Assembly: GCA_034509735.1 (NCBI GenBank) | Contig: JACGWO010000008.1 | Span: 16,565,864-16,629,863, forward strand | Length of the DNA: 64,000 bases | Source: Sesamum alatum | Lineage: Eukaryota > Streptophyta > Magnoliopsida > Lamiales > Pedaliaceae | Direction of reading: 5' to 3' | Shown here: positions 33,828 to 43,995 of the stretch, piece after piece | Numbering within the stretch: position 1 is the stretch's first letter | How the letters are laid out: each line of letters starts with the position of its first letter | Position numbers and translations under genes: made by a program | The notes under the pieces: model-generated | What the model was told of the DNA's origin: nothing | The model's input: the letters and a program-made list of their open reading frames with translations, nothing else | The model's database searches: none

Positions 33828-36480
33828 ATCTCCCACTTGACCTAAAGTAAATCACCTATTGACCTCGAACCTCTTATCCAGATGGTGAGTATGGGCAACT
33901 TGCGACATGGGCTTAGCAAGTGGATCTGCTATGTTTTCTGCGGAGCTGACTCGATCCAACCGAACGTCACTCGTGCTATCCATCTCTCTAAGCAGATGGT
34001 AGCGTCTAAGGATATGCTTGGATTGTGATGAGATCTCGATTCCTTTGCTAGTTCTATCGCTTCGTTGTTATCATAAAAGATAATTACAGGCTTAGCAATG
34101 CTAGGTACTACATCCAACCCTTGGATGTAGCTCATTAACCAAACCACTCCTTAGCAGCTTCCAAAGCCGCTATGTATTCAAAACTCTATGGTGGAGTCCG
34201 CCGTGGTAGCCTGCTTGGAACCCTTCCAAGTAATCATGCCACCATTTAGTCTAAATACAAAACCATACTAAGACTTGGCATCATCGTCATCCGACTGGAA
34301 GCTAGCGTCGCTATAGCCTTCCAGTATCAACTCTCCACCGCCGTAGATCAAGAACATGTCCTTAGTGCATTTCAGGTACTTCAGGATAGTCTTGACTGCA
34401 CTCCAGTGTGCCTCCCCGGCACACGACTGATATCGACTTGTTACGCTCAAAGCAAAAGCCACATCAGGTCTAGTGCACTGAACAACATATTGTATGCTGC
34501 CTAAGGCTGAAGCATAGGGGATGTCCAACATCCGTTTAAGCTCCTCATCAGTCTTAGGAGAATGCTTTTTGGATAACTTAATTCCATGCCTCATAGGAAG
34601 GAATCCTCGTTTTGAGTTCTCCATCTTGAATCTCTTCAAGACTTTCTCAATATACGTGGACTGGGCCATTCCTAACATCCTTCTAGATCTGTCCCTGTAG
34701 ATCTTGATGCCAAGGATCTAGGATGCCTCGCCCATATCCTTCATGGAGAATTGGGTTGACAACCAAGCTTTAGTGGTACCCAACATCTTAGCATTATTTC
34801 TAATGAGCAAGATGTCATCCACGTAAAGCACCAGAATGCAACTGAGCTCCCACTGATCTTCTTGTATACACAAGGATCGGACTCGTTCTTGATGAAATCA
34901 TATCCCCGTATGACTTCATCAAAACGTATGTTCCAGCTTCTGGAAGCTTGTTTGAGGCCATAGATGGACCTTTGGAGACGGCAGACCTTCTGCTCTTCTC
35001 CAACAATTGTGAAACCCTCCAGCTGATCCATATAGATCTCCTCCTCTACGAAACCGTTGAGGAAGGCCGTTTTCACGTCCATCTGCCATATTTCATAGTC
35101 ATACCATGCTGCTATGGCAAGAAGTATCCGAATGGACTTGGCCATTGCTACGGGCAAGTAGGTTTCCTCAAAATCGACCCCGGGTCGCTGAGTGTAGCCT
35201 TTCGCCACAAGCCTGGCTTTGAAGGTTGTAACCTCCCCATCAGCTCCAAGCTTATGTTTGTAGACCCATTTACACCCTACGGGTTTTACCCCTTTGGGTG
35301 GGTCTACTAGGGTCCAAACCTTGTTTGTACCCATCAAGTCCATCTCGGATTTCATGGCCTCAAGCCACTTACCCGAATCGATGTCCGACATCGCTTCTCC
35401 GTATGTTTTTGGATCATTATCCAACTGACCGGTCAGGCCCAGAAATCCATACCGATCAGGTGCATGGGATACTCTGGCCGACCTACGGAGGACTGGAACA
35501 ATATCAGTGGGAACTACTGGCTTAGATGTCACTCTCGCCTCATGGGGTGCCTCACTTGATTCCTCAAGGAGTACCTCATCGCGTCGACTATCCGATGGAA
35601 AAACCTTTTCCAAGAACACTGCGTTTCGCGAGACAAAAACCTTTTGCTCGGAGGGATCATAGAAATAATACCCCGCAGTTTCTTTCGGATAGCCAATGAA
35701 TCTCCATAAAGTAGACCTTGAGTCCAGTTTATCTCCCACTAATCTCTTGACATATGAGGGGCAACCCCACACTTTCAAGTATTTGTAGGAGGCAGGCTTG
35801 CCATGCCATATCTCATATGGCGTTTGGGATACCTTCTTAGATGGCGCCAAGTTCAAAACTTTGGCCGCCGTCTCAAGAGCGTATCCCCAGAAGGAAAGGG
35901 GGAGTTCGGTAAAACTCATCATGGATCGGACCATGTCCAACAAGGTCCGATTCCTCTTTTCAAACACACCATTAAGCTATGGTGTTCCAGGAGGGGTCCA
36001 TTAAGAGAGAATCCCATTCTCTTTCAGATAATCAGTAACCTCACCACTCAAATACTTTCCACCTCGGTCCGACCGAAGGGCTTTGATCTTTCGACCGGTT
36101 TGGTTCTCTACTTCAAGTCTGTATTCCTTAAACCTTCCAAAGACTTCAGACTTGTACCTCATCAGGTAAACATAACCATACCGTGGGTGATCATCGGTAA
36201 AGGTTATGAAGTACGAGTACCCACCTCTAACCTGAGTATTTAGTGGGCCACAGACATCCGTATGGATCAAATCCAACAGACCACTAGTTAGCGTACTTTG
36301 TCCAACAAAGGGTTTCTTGGTCATCTTTTCATTCAGACAGGATTCGCAGGTCGGTAGGTTGTCCAAATCGTCTATTTCTAGACTCTTTGAGTCCACCAAC
36401 CTTCTTATTCTATCTTTAGAGATATGACCTAACCTTGCATGTCATATCCGTGCGTTATTATGATCATTACGTTTTTGTTT
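33828..36480 (-). pseudogene. Element E integrase-RT-RNase H
   Basis: The largest frame is 34741-35967 (408 residues): integrase C-terminus (TELPLSFWGYALETAAK), linker, and RT through TFKARLVAKGYTQRPGVDF, WQMDVKTAFLNGFVEEEIYMDQ and YGLKQASRSWNI. It breaks just before YVDD (its tail runs into FWCFTWMTSC). RT C-terminus is at 34268-34678 and RNase H at 33929-34147. The integrase core with LIHTDVCGPLNTQ and ALRSDRGGKYLS is at 36001-36399. Near 36399-36490 the protease is missing: the knuckle joins almost directly to the integrase zinc region. Confidence 0.88.
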
Positions 36481-36491
36481 GTATTCTACAG

Positions 36492-37388
36492 TCATAATCC
36501 AATTAGATTGTTGAACACAAACATACCTGGGTTGGAGAGGAGTTGTGGGCACTTCCTCTTCCAATGCCCTTTTCGTTTGCAATGCATGCAAACATCATTT
36601 GCCTTGGACTGCTGAGAACCATGGGCCTTCCCTTTCCCTTTGGTCGGTCCACCGGAGTAACAGGGACGCCCGGAGCACGAGCAAGGGCCACAACCGTCTT
36701 CCCTTTGCCTTTCTTCCTCTTCCAGCATCCGGCCCTCCTGCAATTCGCCTTGGAGGTCGAAGCCTCTCCTATCAATACCGCCGACGCCGACTTGTGGGTC
36801 GTTGCCTCGTATTGGACCAGCATGTTGATCAACTCATGAATAGACTTCTCAAGTCCGTTCATGTTGTAGTTTACAACAAACGGGTCATAGGATGGAGGAA
36901 GCGACTAGAGGATCACGTCAATGTACGTGTCATTGTTAAGCCCAGCTTTTAAGATCCTCGAGTTTCTCTACTAGGGGGAACATCTTGACACCATGACTCT
37001 GTACAGACGCTCCTTCAGCAAGCTTGGTGCTAAAGAATACTTTTGTGGCGGCATATCTAATATGCCTATCCGGAACCGTATAAACCTCATTCATGCGGAG
37101 CATTATGGCGGAGACGTTGTCCAGCCTCTCATACTGCTTCTGGATGTCGTTAGACGTCGAAGCCAGTATGATACTGCGTACTTTCCGGTTGTCCTCATGC
37201 CATTTCTCGAATGTCAAACGTTCTTCAGGCGTGGACCTCTCCGGTAAGTCGCTCGGTGGCGGCTCGTCCAAGATGTAGCCTTGGTTCTCGAAACCGATGA
37301 CAATCCTCAGGTTTCTCAGCCAGTCCAAGTAGTTCGTTCCGTTGAATTTGTTAGTCTCGAGAATCATGGTTAATGGGTTCTTAGACAT
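36492..37388 (-). pseudogene. Element E gag
   Basis: ATG at 37388 begins MSKNPLTMILETNKFNGTNY; the sequence (DWLRNLRIVIGFENQGYILD, PPPSDLPERSTPEERLTF) is clearly a different subfamily from D. A frameshift near 36950 joins to 36503-36862 (NGLEKSIHELINMLVQYEAT). The knuckle (CMHCKRKGHWKRKC, 36492-36743) is in a second shifted frame. After it the protein ends in unrelated residues because the protease is deleted. Only 59 bp of leader remain (37389-37447). Confidence 0.87.
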
Positions 37389-37447
37389 ATCTACATTAAT
37401 GAAAATGTAAAGCAGAAATTAGCAGATGATGGTAATATAATTGTTCC

Positions 37448-38262
37448 GTTTCCTTTGCCTTTCCCCTCTTTGGCAATGGGAACAGTCTTAGTGTTCGTAG
37501 CTGCTTTAACGGCCTTTCCCTTCCCTTTTTTCTTCTTCCAACGTCCGGTACCCTTGCCTTTCGTATTAGAAGTCGAAGCACCTCCAAACAATACCGAAGG
37601 CGTGGACTTCTTAGTCGTTGCCTCGTATTGCACCAACATATTGATCAACTCATGAATGCACTTCTCAAGTGCGTTCATGTTTTAGTTGACGATAAATTGG
37701 TCAAACGAGGGTGGGAGTGACTGAAGGATCACATCTATGTACGTTTCATTATCGAGACCTGCCTTTAGGTCCTCGAACTTTTCCACCAGGGTAAGCATTT
37801 TAACCCCGTGCTCTTGTACAGAGGATCCTTCTGTCATTTTCGTTCCAAAGAATGCCTTGGTCGCGACATACCTAGTATGCCGGTCCGGGACTGCATAGCA
37901 ATCCTTAAGGCGAGCCATAATGGAAGGGACATCGTCTAGCCTTTCATATTGCTTCTGAATCTCATTGGTCATCGAAGCAAGTATGACGCTACGGACCTTC
38001 CGATTATCCTTATGCCAAGTCTCGAACGTCTCACGTTCTTCTGGCGTGGATCCTTCCGGTAAGGTCCTAGGGAGAGGCTCTTCCATGACGTAGCCTTCGT
38101 TCTCGTAATCTAGGACTATCCTGAGATTGCGCAACCAGTCGTTGTAGTTTGTTCCATTGAATTTGTTTGTCTCAAGAATGGTGGAAAGTGGGTTCTTAGA
38201 CATTTTAAAATCTACATTTTTAGAAAACAGCGCGCGATCAGCAGAAAATAAAAGACGGTGGC
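37448..38262 (-). pseudogene. gag fragment F, H-like
   Basis: Minus-strand gag from ATG near 38206 (MSKNPLSTILETNKF) to a basic tail ending PIAKEGKGKG, cut at 37448 where it meets leader E. It shares with H a TAT-to-TAA stop in the IVNYNMNALEK motif (near 37683) and is nearly identical to H. On the right it joins, in opposite orientation, the GC-rich leader of D. It has no LTR of its own. Confidence 0.85.
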
Positions 38263-38710
38263 TGCGCGCGGGGCGTGCGCGCATGGAAGCGCCTCCAGGC
38301 GCGCGCGCGGGTAGACAAAGGACTCTGCGCGCGCGCGCCCGGCAGGCACGCCCATGCGCGCGCGCGCGCAAGGCTGACGGGCGGGGAGCCCGCGCGGACG
38401 GGCACCAGGAGTGCGCGCACGCAGACGGAGGCGTCTGCGCGCGCGCGCCCGGCAGGCACGCCCAGTGCGCGTCTGCGCGCGCGCTCTGCGCACAGCGCAG
38501 GCACACGGCCGGCGGCCAGCAAGCCAGCGTGCGCAAGGAAGAGGAGCCTGCGCGCGCGTCGGCCTGCCGATGCGCTAGGCTGTGCAGTGCGCTGCCGGTC
38601 AGGCGCGCGCGCAAGCAGGCAGGGGCCTGCGCGCGCGCGCCCGGCCGGCCGGCTGGCTGCCGCAGGCGGCGGCGGCCGGTGGCTGTGAAGCTAGGGTTTT
38701 GAAACCCTAG
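38263..38710 (+). repeat. GC-rich hairpin region of leader D
   Basis: Similar to 19260-19706 of B: stem CGCAGAC/GTCTGCG style hairpins (near 38417-38440), CAGGCAGGGGCCTG near 38615, then the dyad CTAGGGTTT / AAACCCTAG at 38691-38710. The left edge is an inversion-type junction with fragment F. ORFs on both strands are composition artefacts. Confidence 0.75.
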
Positions 38711-40216
38711 TGTTATTTTATTTTAAATTAATTTTCAGTTTTAATTTTGAATTAATTCTGAAAAATCGTTTTTTGGGTTCAATTTTTTCCTAAGTTCCTA
38801 AAGACATTATTTTAGGAGTAAAATAAATTGGATTTGGAATCCCGGGGTTATTTTACTTAAGATAATGAGGAAAGGTTTTCCTAAAACTAGAAAAAAGATT
38901 AATATTACCAATATTTATATTTTTTTTTTTATTTTCACACGTTGCGCACATGTTCATTTATTTTCATCTTGGATTAATATGATTGGAAATCATGTGTTGT
39001 TGGAATATTATGATTATGTGATTGGATCATGTAATTACGTGTGTTGGATGGAAATGGATGATCACGAGCCCTAGACCGAATGTATGGTTTAATTTTCTGT
39101 TGGGCCTGTGTGCCTCTTTAACTGCTTTTTCCTTCTCTCTTTCTAGTGCCTTGGAATAATAAGGCTTTCTACCTCCCTCCTTATGTACTCCCCCCGGGTT
39201 TTCGCTGGGGTTTCTATTTTTTAATATGTAATGAGAGTAGACTAGGAGTGAGGTTTCTTTTTGTAATTGGTGGAGAAGAAGGAAGGACCACATGGAGAGC
39301 CCAGACCGGAGGTCCCTTGGAGTTTTCCATGAAGTGAAGAAAGAGAAAAGAGACCAAGGCCCATCAGCATGATGATTGGGTTACTATTATTGTAATGGTA
39401 TAGGACCAACCCTAGATTGACCATAGATCCACTGCGGGCTCAGTGGATCGCATAGGATTCGGGCTCGTGATCATCCAACAGGGGCGTGCTAGGCTTTAAT
39501 TTTGCATGTGGTTATTGTGATGGATGAATGGGTTTTATTTATCATATAACTGCTATGGATGGATTTTTATGCATTATGGATGAATGTATGCATATATATT
39601 ATGAGATCTCGGTCATTCACTACTCTCACATTGGTTGGACCAATGTTGAAATATTAGACCCTAGATAAAGTGGACATGAACTCTAGGAGTTTGTCCATGC
39701 CTTCCAATCCATGGCACAGTGAGGAAGCTGTTTTAGGTCAATAGCGTGGTCTCACGAGTCGTGGCACGTTATTGTACTTAAAAGAAGCTGCACTATGTCA
39801 TGAACGAAAAATGGGCTGCTGTTACCTGTCTCACGAGTCGTGGGGGTACCAGTGGGTCTGTGGCTCGGTCGATTGGGTCGGGTCTAACGCCCAATTAGCA
39901 TGATTCGCTTGGAGTCCTCGGGATCATGCGAAAGGGTGAGGCAATAATCTTGGGAATCTCGTGGAACGAGAATGGTATGGAATACCTCCCACAGGATCTT
40001 TTCCATGCGAATCGTAAAAGCGGGGTATGGGAAAAATCGCTGTGGATCCCAAGCCCACTAGGAAAGGATTTCCCGAAAATCACGTTTGAGAGTACCGTGT
40101 TTTCGTATAAATAGTGGGAGGATTAAATGACTAAAGACCAAGCATTTAATTATTTCATCAAACCACCGTCTTTATTTTCTGCTGATCGCGCGTTGTTTTC
40201 TAAATGTAGATTTAAA
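38711..40216 (+). other. Distal leader of element D
   Basis: Colinear with leader B: pyrimidine tract ending TTTCTAG (to 39146), CACGAGTCGTG at 39753-39763 and 39832-39842, and hairpins near 39955-39990. No sense ORF; the antisense frame 39895-40083 is also found in B, G and H. Confidence 0.7.
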
Positions 40217-40621
40217 ATGTCTAAGAACCCACTATCAACCATTCTTGAGACAAACAAATTCAATGGAACAAATTACAACGACTGGTTGCGCAATCTCAGG
40301 ATAGTCCTAGATTACGAGAACCAAGGCTACGTCATGGACGAGCCTCTCCCTAGGACCTTGCCGGAAGGATCCACGCCAGAAGAACGTGAGACGTTCGAGA
40401 CTTGGCATAAGGATAACCGGAAGGTCCGTAGCGTCATACTTGCTTCGATGACCAATGAGATTCAGAAGCAATATGAAAGGCTAGACGATGTCCCTTCCAT
40501 TATGGCTCGCCTTAAGGATTGCTATGCAGTCCCGGACCGGCATACTAGGTATGTCGCGACCAAGGCGTTCTTTGGAACTAAAATGACAGAAGGATCCCTC
40601 TGTACAAGAGCATGGGGTTAA
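40217..40621 (+). pseudogene. Element D gag, N-terminal frame
   Basis: ATG 40217 begins MSKNPLSTILETNKFNGTNY. The copia gag (UBN2-like) contains RNLRIVLDYENQGYVMDEPL, TPEERETFETWHKDNRKVRS and VPDRHTRYVATKAFFGTKM. An extra C near 40597 (GGATCCCTC instead of GGATCCTC) shifts the frame after TKMTEGS and ends it early. Gag continues in the next frame from 40623. The start is chosen because every family begins MSKNP at this place. Confidence 0.92.
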
Positions 40622-40622
40622 A

Positions 40623-41660
40623 ATGCTTACCCTAGTGGAAAAGCTCGAGGACCTAAAGGCAGGTCTCGATAACGAAACGTACATAGATGTGATCCTTCAG
40701 TCACTCCCACCCTCCTTCGACCAATTTATCGTCAACTATAACATGAATGCACTTGAGAAGGGCATTCATGAGTTGATCAATATGTTGGTGCAATACGAGG
40801 CAACGACTAAGAAGTCCACGCCTTCGGTATTGTTTGGAGGTGCTTCAACTTCCAAGACGAAAGGCAAGGGTGCCGGACGTTGGAAAAAGAAGAAGGGGAA
40901 GGGAAAAGCCGTCATAGCAGCTACGAACACTCAGAGTGTTCCCATTGCCAAAGAGGGGAAAGGCAAAGGAAAGGGAAAGGTTGTCTCCAAGCAACAGTCA
41001 AAGGCATATGACATATGTATCAACTGTCGTGAGAAAGGGCATTGGAAGAGAGAGTGCCCCAAACTCTTCTCAAACCAAGGTATATATGTGATTGAGGTTA
41101 ATATGGTCACTAATTCTGCCTCTTGGGTATTGGATACCGGCTGTGGAGCTCACATTTGCAATGATTTGCAGGTGCTGAAAAGAAGCAGAAAACTAAGTAG
41201 CGGGGACATGATCCTGAAGCTTGGAAATGGCAAGGCCATCTCGGCAGAAGCAGTAGGATCCGCCACTTTAGTGATTAGTGATACCATTAGCATAGAATTA
41301 GAGCAGGTTTATTTTGTACCTAGTATGATTAAGAACATCATTTCCATTCCATTGTTGGACAATAGTGGTTATGAGTTCAGAATCAATAAAAATTGCTTTT
41401 ATTTGATGAGGCGTGGAATTGCTCATCTACTTGGTACATTGCACAACGGGCTCTATATCTTGCAACAAACGAATTTCGTTCTTAACGCTCAACACAAACG
41501 GAAATTAGATAATAACGGGAACGCACGTCTGTGGCACGCTAGGCTAGGTCACATATCCCAAGATAGGATGAAGTGGAGAACCAGACCAACTGCAAAATTA
41601 AAGTCCTACGGTCAGACCGAGGTGGTGAATACCTTAGTGCCGAATTCCTTGATTATCTAA
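40623..41660 (+). pseudogene. Element D gag C-terminus, knuckle, protease and pre-integrase
   Basis: 345-residue frame. Residues 1-90: gag C-terminus (ILQSLPPSFDQFIVNYNMNA, LINMLVQYEA). About 90-125: Lys/Gly-rich linker. CCHC knuckle CINCREKGHWKREC at about 137-150. Copia protease with an intact active site VLDTGCGAHICND near 170, then VPSMIKNIISIPLLDNSGYE. Pre-integrase HARLGHISQDRM near 310. After DRMK the frame enters integrase sequence out of frame because of a 292-bp deletion. The knuckle and protease look functional as encoded. Confidence 0.92.
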
Positions 41661-43621
41661 AAGAACATGGTATAATATCAGAATGCACACCTCCCGGAAC
41701 ACCACAGTTAAACGGCATCTCTGAAAGGAGGAACCGAACCCTGTTGGACATGGTTCGGTCCATGATGAGTTTTACCAAATTGCCCTTATCGTTTTGGGGT
41801 TATGCATTAGAAACGGCAACCAAGTTGTTCAATTTGGCGCCTACCAGTGCATTGACCCAAACGCCATATGAGATATGGCACGGCAAGCCTGCGTCCTACG
41901 ACTACTTGAAAGTGTGGGGTAGCCCCGCATACGTCAAGAGGTTAGTGGGAGATAAGCTAGAATCCAGGTCTAGCCTATGCAGGTTCGTTGGATACCCTAG
42001 AGAAACTGCGGGTTATTACTTTTATGACCCTTTGGAACAAAAGCTATTTGTTTCAAGGAATGCAGTATTCTTGGAGCAAGGCTTCCCGGAGGATATCCAA
42101 CCTGATGAGCTAATCCTTGAGGAATCAAGTGATGGAACTCAGCCATCAGAAATAGCCGCGGAAACCTCACCAAGAGGATTTAGGATTAACGCACGGAGGG
42201 CTGACCAACCTAGAGAAGTCCAACATGCTAGGCATGAAGGACAACCTCAAGAAAGGCCAGTCCCGGCCCCTGAACCGCCGGCTCCGATACAGTCAGAGCC
42301 CACAGTCACCACTGACGTTCCCGTCCTCCGTAGGTCCACTAGAGAATCCAGACCTCCAGTGAGATATGGGTTTCTAGGTGCGACCGATCTTCTGGATAAT
42401 GATCCTAAGACATACGGGGAAGCGATGTCTGACATCGACTCCCGGAAATGGCTTGAGGCCATGAAGACCGAAATGGACTCCATGAGCGAGAACCAAGTTT
42501 GGAGACTTGTAGATCCACCGAAAGGTGTTAAGCCAGTGGGCTGTAAGTGGGTCTACAAGCGCAAACTCGGCGTTGATGGAGAAGTCACAACCTTTAAGGC
42601 TAGGCTTGTAGCTAAGGGATACACTCAACGACCCGGGGTCGAATTTGAGGATACCTACTCGCCAGTAGCCATGGCTAAGTCCATTCGGATCCTGCTTGCC
42701 ATAGCAGCATGGTATGACTATGAAATATGGCAGATGGACATGAAAACGGCCTTCCTCAACGGTTTCGTTGAAGAAGAGATCTATATGGATCAGCCGGAGG
42801 GTTTCACGGTCACTGGAGAAGAACAGAAGGTCTGTCGTCTCCAGAAGTCCATCTATGGCCTCAAACAAGCATCCCGAAGTTGGAACATTCGATTTGATGA
42901 AGTAATACGGGGATATGACTTCATCAAAAACGAATCCGACCCTTGTGTATACAAGAAGGTCAGTGGGAGCTCTATAGTGTTCCTAGTGCTTTACGTGGAT
43001 GACATTCTGCTCATTGGTAATGACGTCAGAATGTTAGGAAACACAAAAGCATGGTTGTCAACCAAGTTTTCCATGAAGGACTTGGGTGAAGCCTCCCACA
43101 TCCTAGGCATCCAGATTGTCAGGGACAGATCTAAAAGGATGTTAGGGCTCACCCAAAACTCGTATATGGAGAAAGTCCTAAAGAGATATCGAATGGACAA
43201 CTCCAAACGAGGATTCCTTCCAATGAGGCATGGGATCAAGTTGTCCAAGAAGCAGTCCCCGCAGACTGATGAGGAACTTGAAAAGATGAAAGTCATCCCC
43301 TATGCTTCTGCCGTAGGTAGCATCCAATATGCGGTCCATTGCACCAGGCCTGACATTGCATACGCTTTGAGCGTGACGAGCAGATATCAGTCCTGTGCAG
43401 GAGAGGCACATTGGAATGCCGTTAAGGGCATCCTTAAGTACCTAAGGAGGACTAAGGAAATGTTCCTAGTCTATAGCAATGGAGAACTAATTCTGGAAGG
43501 CTTTAGCGACGCTAGCTTCCAGTCTGATGACGATGATGCCAAGTCTCAATCGGGGTATGTATTCAAACTCAACGGAGGAGTAGTGGCTTGGAAAAAGTTC
43601 CAAGCAAGCAACCACTGCTGA
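41573..43621 (+). pseudogene. Element D integrase C-terminus, RT and RNase H
   Basis: 682-residue frame starting inside integrase just after the deletion. [12 protein letters not shown] (second catalytic Asp) and GISERRNRTLLDM (Glu) are present; the zinc-binding CxxC and first Asp (HTDVCGP in G) are lost. Integrase C-terminus (LPLSFWGYALETATK) is near residue 80. RT (RVT_2) spans about residues 300-545 with WKWVYK-type, KTAFLNGFVEEEIYMDQPEG and an intact YVDD box (FLVLYVDDILLIGND, near 465). RNase H starts near 620 and is cut by an extra A near 43596. Confidence 0.92.
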
Positions 43622-43622
43622 C

Positions 43623-43979
43623 TCCACCACTGAGGCTGAATACATAGCAGCTTCAGAAGCTGCTAAGGAAGCGGTTTGGATGAGAAACTACATCCAAGAG
43701 TTGGATGTGGTGCCTAGCATTGCCGAGCCTGTTGTCATCTTCTGTGATAACAACGGTGCAATAGCGCAAGCAAAAGAACCGAGATCTCATCACCGTTCCA
43801 AACACATTCTTAGACGCTACCATCTTCTTAGAGAAATGGTAGGAAGAGGTGACGTTCGGATGGACCGAGTCAACTCAGCAGACAACACAGCAGACCCGCT
43901 GACAAAGCCTATGTCGCAGAGTGCTCATACGCAACATCTTGAGAAGATGGGGATTAGGCATATGGGTGATTGGCTTTAA
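43623..43979 (+). pseudogene. Element D RNase H, C-terminal frame
   Basis: Continues the RNase H after the +1 slip in an A run (GGAAAAAGTTCC; G has one A fewer). Motifs DSTTEAEYIAASEAAKEAVW, VIFCDNNGAIAQAKEPRSHH and DNTADPLTKPMSQ retain the catalytic Asp and Glu. It ends HMGDWL just before the polypurine tract. Confidence 0.9.
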
Positions 43980-43984
43980 AGGTC

Positions 43985-43995
43985 AAGTGGGAGAT
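43985..43995 (+). other. Polypurine tract, element D
   Basis: AAGTGGGAGAT abutting the LTR start TGTTAGAATAG at 43996. Confidence 0.9.

Noticed and set aside
42374..42868. 164-codon antisense ORF over D reverse transcriptase (counterpart 53205-53699 over G)
   Set aside because: It is the complement of well-supported RT coding, and its recurrence follows from RT conservation.
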